A stretch of 64,000 bases of DNA from Rhizomicrobium sp. (GCA_037200045.1 JBBCHM010000002.1:1167241-1231240); one strand, 5' to 3'. Positions 41,801 to 50,654 are shown, counted from the first letter of the stretch. A program made the numbers and translations. The notes: generated by a model from the sequence alone, not told the origin.

Positions 41801-42408
41801 TGCCAGCGCAATCCATCGGTGCCGCGCGGCTGCGCCAGGCGGCGGGCGAATTCTCGCGGCTTTCCCGCCTGTCGAAATCGGTGACGGAGACGCTCGCCGA
41901 GGGATCGGCCATCCTGGCCCATCTGGTGGCGAAGGACGACTGGCTGCCGGACGCGTTCGCGCAGCCCGATCCAGAACGCTACCGGCAATATCTCCTGCAC
42001 TGCGATTCCGAGGAGCGCTTCTCGCTGGTGAGCTTCGTGTGGGGACCCGGACAGGCCACGCCGATCCACAATCACACGGTCTGGGGCCTGGTCGGCGTGC
42101 TGCGCGGCGCCGAATTGGCGCAACGCTATATGCGCGACCGCGCCGGCCTGCATAGCGAGGGCGACGAAGCGGTGCTGAAGCCCGGCGCCATCGATTCCGT
42201 TTCGCCGCAGACCGGCGACATCCACCGGGTGCGGAACGCCTATGACGATCGCGTCTCGATCAGCATCCATGTCTATGGCGCCAATATCGGCGCGGTGCGG
42301 CGCGCCACGTTCCAGGCCGACGGCGCGGAAAAGCCGTTCATCTCGGGATATTCCAACGCCTCGCTCCCGAATATCTGGGACCGGTCGAAGGAAAGGGATC
42401 TGCGTTGA
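41800..42408 (+). CDS. Cysteine dioxygenase-type thiol dioxygenase
   Basis: This 202-aa cupin of the CDO family oxidises a thiol to a sulfinic acid. The Fe(II) histidines are visible: H90 and H92 in TPIHNHTVWG, and H142 in GDIHRVRN. Surrounding text (FSLVSFVWGPGQ, LKPGAIDSVSP) fits bacterial CDO/3-mercaptopropionate dioxygenases. The substrate (cysteine, mercaptopropionate or another thiol) is not determined. The GTG start overlaps the receptor stop, and its TGA overlaps the rhodanese TTG start. Confidence 0.87.
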   Translation: MPAQSIGAARLRQAAGEFSRLSRLSKSVTETLAEGSAILAHLVAKDDWLPDAFAQPDPERYRQYLLHCDSEERFSLVSFVWGPGQATPIHNHTVWGLVGVLRGAELAQRYMRDRAGLHSEGDEAVLKPGAIDSVSPQTGDIHRVRNAYDDRVSISIHVYGANIGAVRRATFQADGAEKPFISGYSNASLPNIWDRSKERDLR

Positions 42409-43970
42409 GCGTGCGCACGACCGCGTGGGTCCGCGAGCAGTTGACGGCCGGTCGCGAGATCGCGCTGGTCGATCTGCGCGAGGAAGGCGTCTTCGCCGAA
42501 GCCCACCCGCTGTTCGCCGCCTCGCTGCCGCTGAGCACGCTCGAACTCGAGATCCTCGACCGCATCCCGCGCAAGGACGTCGCGATCGTTCTCTACGATA
42601 ATGGCGAGGGCCTCGTCGCCCGCGCCACCAAGGCGCTGGATGCACTCGGCTACAGCAAGGTGTCCGCCTTGGAGGGTGGGCTCGACGGCTGGCGCGCCGC
42701 CGGCGGCGAGATCTTCCGCGACGTGAACACGCCGAGCAAAGCCTTCGGCGAGCTGGTCGAATCCGTGCGGCACACCCCGTCCTTGTCGGCGCAAGAGCTG
42801 AAGTCTCTGCTCGATACGCGAGCCGATGTCGTCGTCCTGGATGCTCGCCGCTTCGACGAGTACGAGACGATGAACATCCCCGGCAGCATCAGCGTGCCGG
42901 GCGGCGAACTCGTCTATCGCGTCGGCGCCCTCGCGCCTCGCCGCGACACGACGGTGATCGTCAACTGCGCCGGGCGGACGCGCAGCCTGATCGGAACGCA
43001 ATCGCTGGTCAACGCCGGGATCGCCAACAAGGTGTACGCGCTGCGCAACGGCACGATCGGATGGACGCTGGCCGGGCAGACCCTCGAACACGGCGCGGCG
43101 CGGCGGGCACCACAGGCGCCGCAGGACGCGGACACCGCCGTCCAGGCGCGGGCGCTGGCCGACCGCGCCGGCGTGAAGCGCATCGCCCTGAACGAACTGC
43201 CCACCCTGCTCTACGACCAGGCGCGGACGACCTATCGCTTCGACGTGCGCACGCCGGAGGAATACGCCGCCGGACATCTGCCGGGCTTTCGCAGCGCACC
43301 GGGCGGGCAATTGGTGCAGGAGACCGACGTCTTCGCGCCGGTGCGCGGGGCGCGCATCGTGCTCGGCGACGACACCGGAATCCGCGCCGACATGACGGGT
43401 TCGTGGCTGGCGCAGATGAACTGGCAGGTCTTCGTGCTGGACGCGGACGCAAAGACGTCCGCGACCGAGACCGGGCCGTGGAAGCCGCGGCGCCCGCCGC
43501 TGCCGCAGGTCGAGACGCTGGCGCCGGCCGAGCTGGACGACCTTGTGCGCAGCGCGCATGCGACGGTGTTCGACCTGTCGCCCAGCGCCGCCTTCGCCAA
43601 GGCGCATATTTCCGGCGCCTGGTTCGCGATCCGCGCCGAATTGCGCGACGCGCTCAACGCCGCGCCGCGCAGCGCGATCACCGTGCTCACCTCGCCCGAC
43701 GGGGCGCTCGCCCGCTACGCCGCCGGCGATCTCGCGGCGGAAGGGGTCGCGGTCCACGTGCTGGACGGCGGCAATGCCGCTTGGCGCTCCGCCGGCCTGC
43801 CGGTCGAAGGCGGAATCGCGCGGGCGGCATCGGCGCCGACCGACCGCTACCGCCGCCCCTACGAGGGAACCGACAACCCGGCAAGCGCCATGCAGGCCTA
43901 TCTCGACTGGGAATTCGGCCTCGTGGAGCAGCTCGCGCGCGATGGAACCCACGGTTTCCGCGTCCTTTGA
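42405..43970 (+). CDS. Four-domain rhodanese-like sulfurtransferase
   Basis: This 521-aa protein has four rhodanese repeats at roughly 1–105, 125–235, 260–365 and 370–470. Only the second has the catalytic loop cysteine (Cys188 in NCAGRTR). At the matching places the others show Y64-DNGEG, G321-DDTG and S430-PDG. The start is TTG overlapping the upstream stop; a GTG 6 nt on is possible. With a thiol dioxygenase next to it, it may move sulfane sulfur from the imported compound. The C-terminal ~50 residues are not rhodanese-like. Confidence 0.85.
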   Translation: MSVRTTAWVREQLTAGREIALVDLREEGVFAEAHPLFAASLPLSTLELEILDRIPRKDVAIVLYDNGEGLVARATKALDALGYSKVSALEGGLDGWRAAGGEIFRDVNTPSKAFGELVESVRHTPSLSAQELKSLLDTRADVVVLDARRFDEYETMNIPGSISVPGGELVYRVGALAPRRDTTVIVNCAGRTRSLIGTQSLVNAGIANKVYALRNGTIGWTLAGQTLEHGAARRAPQAPQDADTAVQARALADRAGVKRIALNELPTLLYDQARTTYRFDVRTPEEYAAGHLPGFRSAPGGQLVQETDVFAPVRGARIVLGDDTGIRADMTGSWLAQMNWQVFVLDADAKTSATETGPWKPRRPPLPQVETLAPAELDDLVRSAHATVFDLSPSAAFAKAHISGAWFAIRAELRDALNAAPRSAITVLTSPDGALARYAAGDLAAEGVAVHVLDGGNAAWRSAGLPVEGGIARAASAPTDRYRRPYEGTDNPASAMQAYLDWEFGLVEQLARDGTHGFRVL

Positions 43971-44026
43971 CTTTTTCTCAACGGCGACATTTCCCGAACT
44001 CGGTTTGCAGCGGCCGGCCCGCCGGC

Positions 44027-44054
44027 TAATCTCTACTCGATAGCTAGAGATAGG
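44027..44054. promoter_or_regulatory. Candidate sulfur-regulon site B (ssuD)
   Basis: TAATCTCTACTCGATAG followed by CTAGAGATAGG lies 7 nt before the ssuD GTG. TAATCTCTACT is identical to the element before ssuA, and CTCTA/TAGAG half-sites repeat within it. ATAGGTGG at its end is shared with the ssuC site. Confidence 0.55.
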
Positions 44055-44060
44055 TGGCCC

Positions 44061-45149
44061 GTGAGCGTCGAATTCATCGGTTTCGTGAACACGCATGAAG
44101 TCTCCGAGACCCGGCCGGCGGCCGGCCCGACGATCCAGCTCGACTACATCGAGAAGGTGGCGCGGGCGCACGAGGATGGCGGCTTCGACCGCGTCCTGAT
44201 CGCGTTCGGATCGTCGTCGCCGGAAAGCATCCTGATCGGCGCCCATGCCGCGTCGGTCACGACGCGCCTCGGCCTGATGATCGCGCACCGCCCCGGCTTC
44301 ACCGCGCCGACCATCGCCGCGCGGCAGTTCGCGACGCTCGACCAGCTCAGCAAGGGCCGCGCCGCGGTGCACATCATCACCGGCGGCGACGACGCGGAAA
44401 TGGCGCGCGACGGCGACCACACGACCAAGGACGAGCGCTATGCCAGGACCTCGGAATATCTCGATATCGTGAAGCTCGAATGGACGGCCGAGAAGCCGTT
44501 CGACTATCGCGGCAAGTTCTACCAGGTCGAACAGGGCTTCTCCTCCGTCAAGAGCGTGCAGGCGCCGCACATTCCGGTCTATTTCGGCGGCTCGTCGGAA
44601 GCCGCGATCCCGGTCGCCGGCAAGCATGCCGACGTCTATGCGCTGTGGGGCGAGACGCAGGCCCAGGTGCGCGAGACCATCGCGCGGGTGCGCGCCGCGG
44701 CGGCGCCGCATGGCCGCAATCCGCGGTTCAGCCTGTCGCTGCGCCCGATCCTCGCCGCCACGGAAGAGGCGGCCTGGGCGCGCGCGGACCGCATCCTCGA
44801 ACAGGTGAAGGAGATCCGCGCGACGCGCGGCCTGCCGATCTCTGGCCATCGCCCGCCGAACGAAGGCTCCAAGCGGCTTCTGGCCGCCGCCTCGCAGGGC
44901 AGCCGCCTCGACAAGCGGCTGTGGACCGGCGTCGCGGCGCTCACCGGCGCGCAGGGCAATTCGACCTCCCTCGTCGGCACGCCCGAGCAGGTGGCCGAGG
45001 CGCTGCTCGAATATTACGAGCTGGGCGTCACGACCTTCCTCATCCGCGGCTTCGATCCCTATGACGATGCGGTCGACTACGGCACCAATCTCGTCCCGGT
45101 GGTCCGCAAGCTGGTGCGCGAGCGCGAGGCGCTGAAGAAGGCCGGCTAA
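44061..45149 (+). CDS. ssuD: FMNH2-dependent alkanesulfonate monooxygenase-like (SsuD family)
   Basis: This 362-aa bacterial-luciferase-like monooxygenase has FVNTHEVSETRP, FDRVLIAFGSSSPESI, IAHRPGFTAPTIAARQFATLD and HIITGGDDAEMARDGD, close to SsuD. It would desulfonate alkanesulfonates to aldehyde and sulfite. No flavin reductase (ssuE) is present in the window, so FMNH2 must come from elsewhere. The GTG start follows site B. Its TAA overlaps the stop of the convergent LysR gene. Confidence 0.88.
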   Translation: MSVEFIGFVNTHEVSETRPAAGPTIQLDYIEKVARAHEDGGFDRVLIAFGSSSPESILIGAHAASVTTRLGLMIAHRPGFTAPTIAARQFATLDQLSKGRAAVHIITGGDDAEMARDGDHTTKDERYARTSEYLDIVKLEWTAEKPFDYRGKFYQVEQGFSSVKSVQAPHIPVYFGGSSEAAIPVAGKHADVYALWGETQAQVRETIARVRAAAAPHGRNPRFSLSLRPILAATEEAAWARADRILEQVKEIRATRGLPISGHRPPNEGSKRLLAAASQGSRLDKRLWTGVAALTGAQGNSTSLVGTPEQVAEALLEYYELGVTTFLIRGFDPYDDAVDYGTNLVPVVRKLVREREALKKAG

Positions 45150-45994
45150 GGCAGGTCTTCGACCGCCTTGCGCACCAGCGCGCCGAGCCGCGCCACCGAC
45201 GGGCTCTCCGCGTTGCGGGCATAGAGCGCGTAGGCGATCTCGGGGAGATAGGGCAGCCGGTTGGATTCGATGGCGCCCAGCCCGGCGCCGCCGATGAAGA
45301 GCGGCGTGCGGCAGGTGACGCCGAGGCCGCCGGCGACGGCGGCGCGCAGGCCGGTCAGATGCGGCGTCTGCACCACGACGCGATAGGCGATGTCCGCCTT
45401 TTCAAGCGCCTTCAGGGCGATGTTGCGAAAGGCGCAGGGTTCGGTGAGCACGGCCAACGGCAGAACCTCCCGTTCGGCGAGCGCGGCATCGCCGATCCAC
45501 AGCGTCTGGGCGCGCCGGATGACTTCGCGCTCTTCGATTGGCGAAACACACAGCGCGACGTCGAGCCGTCCTTCGCGCAGATGTTCCTGCAGCTCGGCGG
45601 TGCCCGCCGCGCGCACTTCGAGCTGGGCTTCGGGATGAAGCAGCGTGAACTGCCGAAGGACGCCGGACAGCAGCACTTCCGCGAAATCCTGCACCATGCC
45701 GACGCGGACCGGCCCGTGCACGGCTTCGCCGCGCAAGGACACCACGGCCTGGTCGTTGATGTCGAGCATCTGCCTGGCATAGGCGAGCAGCTCGGTTCCC
45801 GCCGGCGTCAGGACGAGCTTGCGCGCGCCTTCGCGCAGAAACAGCGGACGCTGCAGGAGTTCCTCGAGGCGCTTGATCTGCAGGCTGAGCGCGGACTGCG
45901 TGACGAAGACGCGCTCCGTCGCCTTCGCCATCGAGCCGGTGTCGACGATCGCGGCGAAGCTTCGCAGAAGTTCTGTCGGCAGATTGGTGACCAT
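45146..45994 (-). CDS. LysR-family transcriptional regulator
   Basis: This 282-aa regulator has an N-terminal winged helix-turn-helix (LLRSFAAIVDTGSMAKATERVF…QSALSLQIKRLEELL) and a periplasmic-binding-like effector domain. It is shorter than CysB and not obviously its orthologue. It lies between ssuD and ssuA, divergent from ssuA. The related AT-rich sites before four sulfur transcription units make it the likely controller of the island; this is inference. Confidence 0.87.
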   Translation of the reverse strand: MVTNLPTELLRSFAAIVDTGSMAKATERVFVTQSALSLQIKRLEELLQRPLFLREGARKLVLTPAGTELLAYARQMLDINDQAVVSLRGEAVHGPVRVGMVQDFAEVLLSGVLRQFTLLHPEAQLEVRAAGTAELQEHLREGRLDVALCVSPIEEREVIRRAQTLWIGDAALAEREVLPLAVLTEPCAFRNIALKALEKADIAYRVVVQTPHLTGLRAAVAGGLGVTCRTPLFIGGAGLGAIESNRLPYLPEIAYALYARNAESPSVARLGALVRKAVEDLP

Positions 45995-46028
45995 GGCGCC
46001 TGCATCGCTTGCGAGAGAACGACTTGTA

Positions 46029-46057
46029 CCTTAATCTCTACTAGTTTGATAGTGTAT
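46029..46057. promoter_or_regulatory. Candidate sulfur-regulon site C (lysR/ssuA)
   Basis: CCTTAATCTCTACTAG followed by TTTGATAGTG lies in the 74-nt gap between divergent lysR and ssuA. It shares CCTTAATCTCTA with site A and TAATCTCTACT with site B, and has CTA…TAG dyads. Position fits both autoregulation and ssuA activation. Confidence 0.55.
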
Positions 46058-46068
46058 GGTGATCGACA

Positions 46069-47013
46069 ATGAACACGCTTCGTCGCGCAACGTTCCTGGC
46101 ATGGGCTTTATTGGCTGCCCTGCCCGCGCTGGCCCATGCCGAAAGCGTGCTCAAGGTCGGTGATCAAAAAGGAAGCACACAGGCGGTTATGGTGGCGGCC
46201 GGAGTCCTGAAGGACGTGCCCTACCACATCGAATGGGACGTGTTCGCCGCGGCCCAGCCGCTGCTCGAAGCCCTGAACGCGGGCGCCATCGACACCGGCG
46301 GCGTCGGCGACGGCCCGTTCCTGTTCGCCTTCGCGGCCGGCGCGCCGATCAAGGTCGTCTCCGTCTATCACGCCGACGTGCATGACAGCGTCGCCATCGT
46401 CGCGCTGCCCAATTCGCCGATCCGCCGCGCCGCCGATCTGAAAGGCCATATCGTCGGCACGACGCGCGGCTCGATCGGGCATTACCTGCTCCTGAAGGCC
46501 CTGGCGCAGGCCAAGCTGAAGCCGCAGGACGTCACGCTGGTGTTCCTCGATCCCGGCAGCGCGAAAGCGGCGCTGGAAAGCGGTTCCATCGAAGCCTGGG
46601 CGATCTGGGATCCCTATGTCGCGCTCGCGATCAACCAGGACAAGGCCCATGTCGTGGCGAACGGCAACGGCCTGCTGCCGGGCTATGGCTTCCAGGCCGC
46701 GAGCGTGAACGCGATTACGACAAAGCGCGCCCAGCTTGCGGATTTCCTGAAGCGGCTGGCGAAGGCGCGGCAATGGGTGGTGGCGCACAAGGCCGAATTC
46801 GCCGCCGTCTGGTCGAAGGAAACGGGCCTGCCGCTCGCCGTCGCGCAGGCCGTGATCGCCCGGCAGAACTATGTGACCGTGCCGATCGACCGGGCGGTGA
46901 TCGGCTCGCTCGCCAGCGGCATCGCAGTCTATCGCGCGGCGGGAGCGATCAGCAGCGCGCCGGACGTGGCCACGGCGTTCGACGCGTCGTTCAACAGCAT
47001 CCTGGCCCGCTGA
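46069..47013 (+). CDS. ssuA: Sulfonate ABC transporter substrate-binding protein (SsuA-like)
   Basis: This 314-aa protein has a signal peptide (MNTLRRATFLAWALLAALPA…AHA) and an SsuA/NMT1-like binding fold: LKVGDQKGSTQ, EWDVFAAAQPLLEALNAGAID, GGVGDGPFLFAFAAG, AWAIWDPYVALA. It would capture aliphatic sulfonates in the periplasm for SsuCB. It is separate from and convergent with ssuB (11-nt gap). Confidence 0.9.
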   Translation: MNTLRRATFLAWALLAALPALAHAESVLKVGDQKGSTQAVMVAAGVLKDVPYHIEWDVFAAAQPLLEALNAGAIDTGGVGDGPFLFAFAAGAPIKVVSVYHADVHDSVAIVALPNSPIRRAADLKGHIVGTTRGSIGHYLLLKALAQAKLKPQDVTLVFLDPGSAKAALESGSIEAWAIWDPYVALAINQDKAHVVANGNGLLPGYGFQAASVNAITTKRAQLADFLKRLAKARQWVVAHKAEFAAVWSKETGLPLAVAQAVIARQNYVTVPIDRAVIGSLASGIAVYRAAGAISSAPDVATAFDASFNSILAR

Positions 47014-47024
47014 GCGGCGGCGCG

Positions 47025-47834
47025 TCAGCCGGTCGCCGAAACGAGGACGGGCGTGCCGCCGCGGCGCTGCTGCGGCGCCTTGGGCTGAACGTCCTGCGGC
47101 GCGGGCGGATGCACTTCGACGCCCAAAGCAGCGAGAAGCTCGGCCCGCATCAGCGAGAAGCCGACCATGGCGCGATCGCGCGGATGCGGCTCGGCAATCG
47201 CGATCTCCTTCTGGATGCGTCCCTCGCCGAGCACCAGCACGCGATCGGCCAGGAGCAGCGCCTCGTCCACGTCATGCGTGACCAGAAGAACGCTCGGCTT
47301 GTGCGCCGCCCAGAGGGCGGAGACGAGCTGGTGCATCTTGATGCGCGTGAGCGCGTCCAGCGCCGCGAAGGGCTCGTCGAGCAGAAGGAGCTTCGGTTCG
47401 CGGACCAGCGCGCGGGCCAGCGCCGCGCGCTGCGCTTCGCCGCCGGACAGCGTGGCCGGCCAGGCGTCCAGCCGGTGCGCCAGCCCGACCTCGGTCAGCG
47501 CCTGCACCGCCCGCGCCCGCACGTCGCGGCCGTTCAAGCCGAGGGTGACGTTCTGCCAGACTTTCTTCCACGGCATCAGCCGCGGTTCCTGGAACACGAC
47601 CGCCCGCGTTGCGGGAACGGCGACCTGCCCTTCGGTGACGGGATCCAGGCCCGCCAGCGTGCGCAGGAACGTCGTCTTGCCGGAGCCGCTACGGCCCAGG
47701 AGCGCCACGAACTCGCCCGGCGCGATGTCGAAGTCGAGATGGTCGAGCACGGTCACGGCGCCGAAGCGGCGGCTCAGGCCGCGGACCGCCACGCCCGTCT
47801 GTCTTGCCGCCAGCGGCGTTTGGTCGAGCGACAT
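47025..47834 (-). CDS. ssuB: Sulfonate ABC transporter ATP-binding protein (SsuB-like)
   Basis: This 269-aa ATPase has Walker A GRSGSGKTTFLRTLAG, the signature LSGGEAQRAALARAL and Walker B LLLLDEPFAALD, with the Q-loop FQEPRLMPWKKV typical of nitrate/sulfonate/taurine importers. It starts MSLDQTPLAARQ, 2 nt after the ssuC stop. A Pro-rich C-terminal tail (HPPAPQDVQPKAPQQRRG) extends beyond the usual length. Confidence 0.92.
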   Translation of the reverse strand: MSLDQTPLAARQTGVAVRGLSRRFGAVTVLDHLDFDIAPGEFVALLGRSGSGKTTFLRTLAGLDPVTEGQVAVPATRAVVFQEPRLMPWKKVWQNVTLGLNGRDVRARAVQALTEVGLAHRLDAWPATLSGGEAQRAALARALVREPKLLLLDEPFAALDALTRIKMHQLVSALWAAHKPSVLLVTHDVDEALLLADRVLVLGEGRIQKEIAIAEPHPRDRAMVGFSLMRAELLAALGVEVHPPAPQDVQPKAPQQRRGGTPVLVSATG

Positions 47835-47836
47835 GG

Positions 47837-48643
47837 TCAGCCTTTCAGGATCGAGGGACGCCAGGCAAGCGCCCGGTGCTCCAGCGTGCGGATGATGACG
47901 TCGGTCAGAAGCCCGAGAAGCCCGTAGACCATCAGGCCGACCACGATGATGTCGGTGCGCATGAAATCTCGCGCCGACATGATGAGATAGCCGATCCCGC
48001 TCGACGCGTTGATCTGTTCGGCGACCACCAGGCTCAGCCAGGAGATGCCCATCGCGTAGCGCAGGCCGATGAGGAAGGACGGCAAGGCGCCGGGCAGGAC
48101 GACGTGGCGCAAAAGCTGCCACTGGTTGAGGCCGAAGGTCCGGCCGGCCTCCAGGAGCTTTTTGTCGATGCCGCGGATGCCGGAATAGAGGTTGAGGTAG
48201 ATCGGATAGACGGTGCCGAGCGCCACAAGGGCGATCTTCGGGGTCTCGCCGATGCCGAACCACAGGATGAACAGCGGGACGAGCGCGAGAAACGGGACGG
48301 CGCGCAGAATCTGCAGCGGCGCGTCGATCGCGGTCTCGCCACGGCGCGACAGACCGGAGATCAGCGCGAAAACCGTTCCCAGGCTCACGCCAATCGCCAG
48401 GCCCTCCATCGCGCGGCGCAGCGAGACCAGAAGATTGTCCGTCAGTTCGCCATCGGCGATGAGCGTCCAGAATGTGCCCAGCACATGCAGCGGCGACGCC
48501 AGCGTGCGCTCGGGGATCAGCCCGACCGACGAGGCCGCCTGCCAGGCGAGGAGAATGAGCGCCGGGCTAAGGCCGCGCGCGGCAATCTGCGCGATCTGCC
48601 CCGCCTTCTCCGACAGGGGGCGAGGAACGACAAGCGTGGCCAT
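47837..48643 (-). CDS. ssuC: Sulfonate ABC transporter permease (SsuC-like)
   Basis: This 268-aa inner-membrane protein has about six hydrophobic segments and the EAA loop region (EAGRTFGLNQWQLLRHVVLPGALPSFL) of the BinPDT permease family. It pairs with SsuB and receives substrate from SsuA. First gene of the ssuCB unit; site D lies immediately upstream. Confidence 0.92.
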   Translation of the reverse strand: MATLVVPRPLSEKAGQIAQIAARGLSPALILLAWQAASSVGLIPERTLASPLHVLGTFWTLIADGELTDNLLVSLRRAMEGLAIGVSLGTVFALISGLSRRGETAIDAPLQILRAVPFLALVPLFILWFGIGETPKIALVALGTVYPIYLNLYSGIRGIDKKLLEAGRTFGLNQWQLLRHVVLPGALPSFLIGLRYAMGISWLSLVVAEQINASSGIGYLIMSARDFMRTDIIVVGLMVYGLLGLLTDVIIRTLEHRALAWRPSILKG

Positions 48644-48656
48644 AGACCCTCCAAAG

Positions 48657-48680
48657 TCTATAGAATTACTATATAATAGG
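48657..48680. promoter_or_regulatory. Candidate sulfur-regulon site D (ssuC)
   Basis: TCTATAGAATTACTATATAA followed by TAGG lies 14–37 nt before the ssuC ATG. Its TCTATAGAATTACTATA core differs from the reverse complement of site A only around the TCTATC/AAATTACTATA junction. It overlaps the most AT-rich stretch of the region and probably the ssuCB promoter. Confidence 0.55.
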
Positions 48681-48697
48681 TGGGCGCGGCAAGTCCC

Positions 48698-49066
48698 TCA
48701 TCGCGGCGGGGTATCCGCGCTGTCGAGAGCGCGGGCCAGAGCGAAGACCAGTTCCATGCGCCAATGCTCGTTGCTGTGATCGGGGTCGGAAGACCACGCG
48801 CCCCAGCCGGAATCGCGCCGATAGCGGCCCAGGGCGCCCTGCGCCAACAGGGCCTGTTCTTCGACGGCGCCCGACGCCGCGCAATCGGGCCCGACATAGA
48901 GCGCGTCGGCGTCGCAATAAAGCTCGCACATGAAGCAGGTCTGGCACGCGGAAGGGCGCGCGATCCGCGGCGGGCCGTTGTCGGACACGTCGAAGACATC
49001 GGTCGGACAGACCTTGACGCAGACATTGCAGCCGGTGCACCGCGCCGCCACGATCAGCTCGATCAT
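48698..49066 (-). CDS. Ferredoxin with two [4Fe-4S] clusters and C-terminal tail (AprB-like)
   Basis: This 122-aa protein has CTGCNVCVKVCP and CQTCFMCELYC motifs for two [4Fe-4S] clusters within its first 55 residues. A tail of about 65 residues follows. The layout resembles AprB, the electron-transfer subunit of APS reductase, whose tail wraps AprA. It is 1 nt downstream of the flavoprotein gene, so the two products likely form a complex. Confidence 0.85.
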   Translation of the reverse strand: MIELIVAARCTGCNVCVKVCPTDVFDVSDNGPPRIARPSACQTCFMCELYCDADALYVGPDCAASGAVEEQALLAQGALGRYRRDSGWGAWSSDPDHSNEHWRMELVFALARALDSADTPPR

Positions 49067-49067
49067 C

Positions 49068-50648
49068 TCACGCCACCTTGGTCTGAGGCGCGACGTCCGC
49101 CGCGATCTCGACGCGATCGAGGCCGGACGCGATCAGCCGGTGCGCCAGCGCGGGCTCCGTCGCCGGCCGGTCCGTTCGCTGGTGCATGCCGCGGCTTTCG
49201 CCGCGCGCCAGCGCCGCGCGGCCGCTCCAGCGCGACGCGGCGAGCATCGCCGCGATCTCGCGCAGGCGCAGCGATGCGGCACCGGACGGTGCGCTCCGCG
49301 AGCGGATCTCGCTCCAGGCGCCGTCGAGCTTTGCCAGCGAGCGGGTGAGCTTTTCCTCGCTGCGGAAAAGGTTCTTGTCGTAAGCGAGGTTCTCGTCGCG
49401 GATGAGGTCGATGAGCGCGGCCGTCTCCTGCTCGCTGGCGGCGCGCGCCGCGCCGGAGCGCAGGCCCGCGCCGCCGATGCGCTCGACCCGCCGGTTCGCG
49501 CGGCGGCCGAGCATACGCGCCCTCTGCGCGGCGCCCTCTCCGGCCCATTGGCCGGACGACAGCGCCCAGGACGAATTCTGCGCGCCGCCGCCCGAGGTCG
49601 CGCCGGCGATCAGTTCGCGCGTCGCCGCGTCGCCCGCCGCGAAGAGGCCCGGCACGTCGGTCTGGCAGGCGCGGTCGGCGATCCGAAGGCCGCCGATCCC
49701 GCGCACCGTGCCTTCGCCCCGCAAGGCGATCTCGAAGCGCTGCGTGAACGGATCGACGCCGGCGCGATCGAACGCCAGGAGGAAATTCGGCGAAATCCGG
49801 GACAGGACGGCGCGGATCTCCGCCGGCATGCGCTCCAGCGTCGCGAACACCGGTCCGTCCAGCAAAGCGCGCGCCAGCGTGCGGGTCGCGTCCTGTCCCG
49901 GCGGAATCGGAAGCTCGCGGCCGGCGGCGTCGAAATAGCGCGCGAAGGCGAAGGACATCGAGCGCGTCATCGACGACCAGGCCGGCGCCACCGTGTAATA
50001 GCTGGTGAATTCCATGCCGGAGAGGCGCGCGCCCGCCTCCGCCGCCATCAACAGGCCGTCGCCGGTGTTGGTGCGCGATCCGAGGAGATGCGAGGCAAAG
50101 GCGCAGCCGCCGCTCGCAAGGACCACCGCCGCGGCACGAACCTGCCACGGCCTCCTGCGCTGACGCGCATAGCCGGCGGCGCCCGCCACCGAGCCATCGG
50201 CGTGCCGGAGAAGCTCGAGGGCCGGCGACTGGTCCAGGATGGCAACGCCGCTGTCTTCGGCATAGCGGCGCATGGCGCGCATATATTCCGGCCCGCGCAG
50301 AGCGCGATGGCGCGGCGCGCCGCCGTCGTCCAACGAGAAGCGGTAGTAGCCGGCGAGCCGTGGGATGCTCTCCCATGTCGTCTCGACGATGCGCGCCATC
50401 CAGCTCGTATCGGCCAGGCCGAAGGCACGGGCATTGCGTGCCGCGACCGCCTCGGCCCGCTTGCCCGGCGGGACCCACCAATGGCCGGGACCGGCGGAGG
50501 CCGTCACGCCGCTCGTGCCGCAATAGCCCTTTTCGGCGAGGATCACGGTTGCGCCGGCCCGCGCCGCCGCGACGGCGGCCCAGGTGCCCGCCAGCCCGCC
50601 GCCGATCACCAGGACATCGGCCTCATAGATGAGGGCATCGCGCTCCAT
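49068..50648 (-). CDS. FrdA/AprA-family FAD flavoprotein
   Basis: This 526-aa protein has the N-terminal FAD fold (ADVLVIGGGLAGTWAAVAAA), VVLASGGCAFASHLLGSRTN, the C-terminal FAD segment VPGLFAAGDAATRELIAG and an SRGMHQRTD signature seen in fumarate reductase, succinate dehydrogenase, aspartate oxidase and AprA. Its ferredoxin partner and sulfur-gene setting favour an AprA-like role in oxidising or reducing a sulfur compound, but no sat, qmo or dsr genes are present. Substrate unknown. Confidence 0.82.
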   Translation of the reverse strand: MERDALIYEADVLVIGGGLAGTWAAVAAARAGATVILAEKGYCGTSGVTASAGPGHWWVPPGKRAEAVAARNARAFGLADTSWMARIVETTWESIPRLAGYYRFSLDDGGAPRHRALRGPEYMRAMRRYAEDSGVAILDQSPALELLRHADGSVAGAAGYARQRRRPWQVRAAAVVLASGGCAFASHLLGSRTNTGDGLLMAAEAGARLSGMEFTSYYTVAPAWSSMTRSMSFAFARYFDAAGRELPIPPGQDATRTLARALLDGPVFATLERMPAEIRAVLSRISPNFLLAFDRAGVDPFTQRFEIALRGEGTVRGIGGLRIADRACQTDVPGLFAAGDAATRELIAGATSGGGAQNSSWALSSGQWAGEGAAQRARMLGRRANRRVERIGGAGLRSGAARAASEQETAALIDLIRDENLAYDKNLFRSEEKLTRSLAKLDGAWSEIRSRSAPSGAASLRLREIAAMLAASRWSGRAALARGESRGMHQRTDRPATEPALAHRLIASGLDRVEIAADVAPQTKVA

Positions 50649-50654
50649 TGCCCG

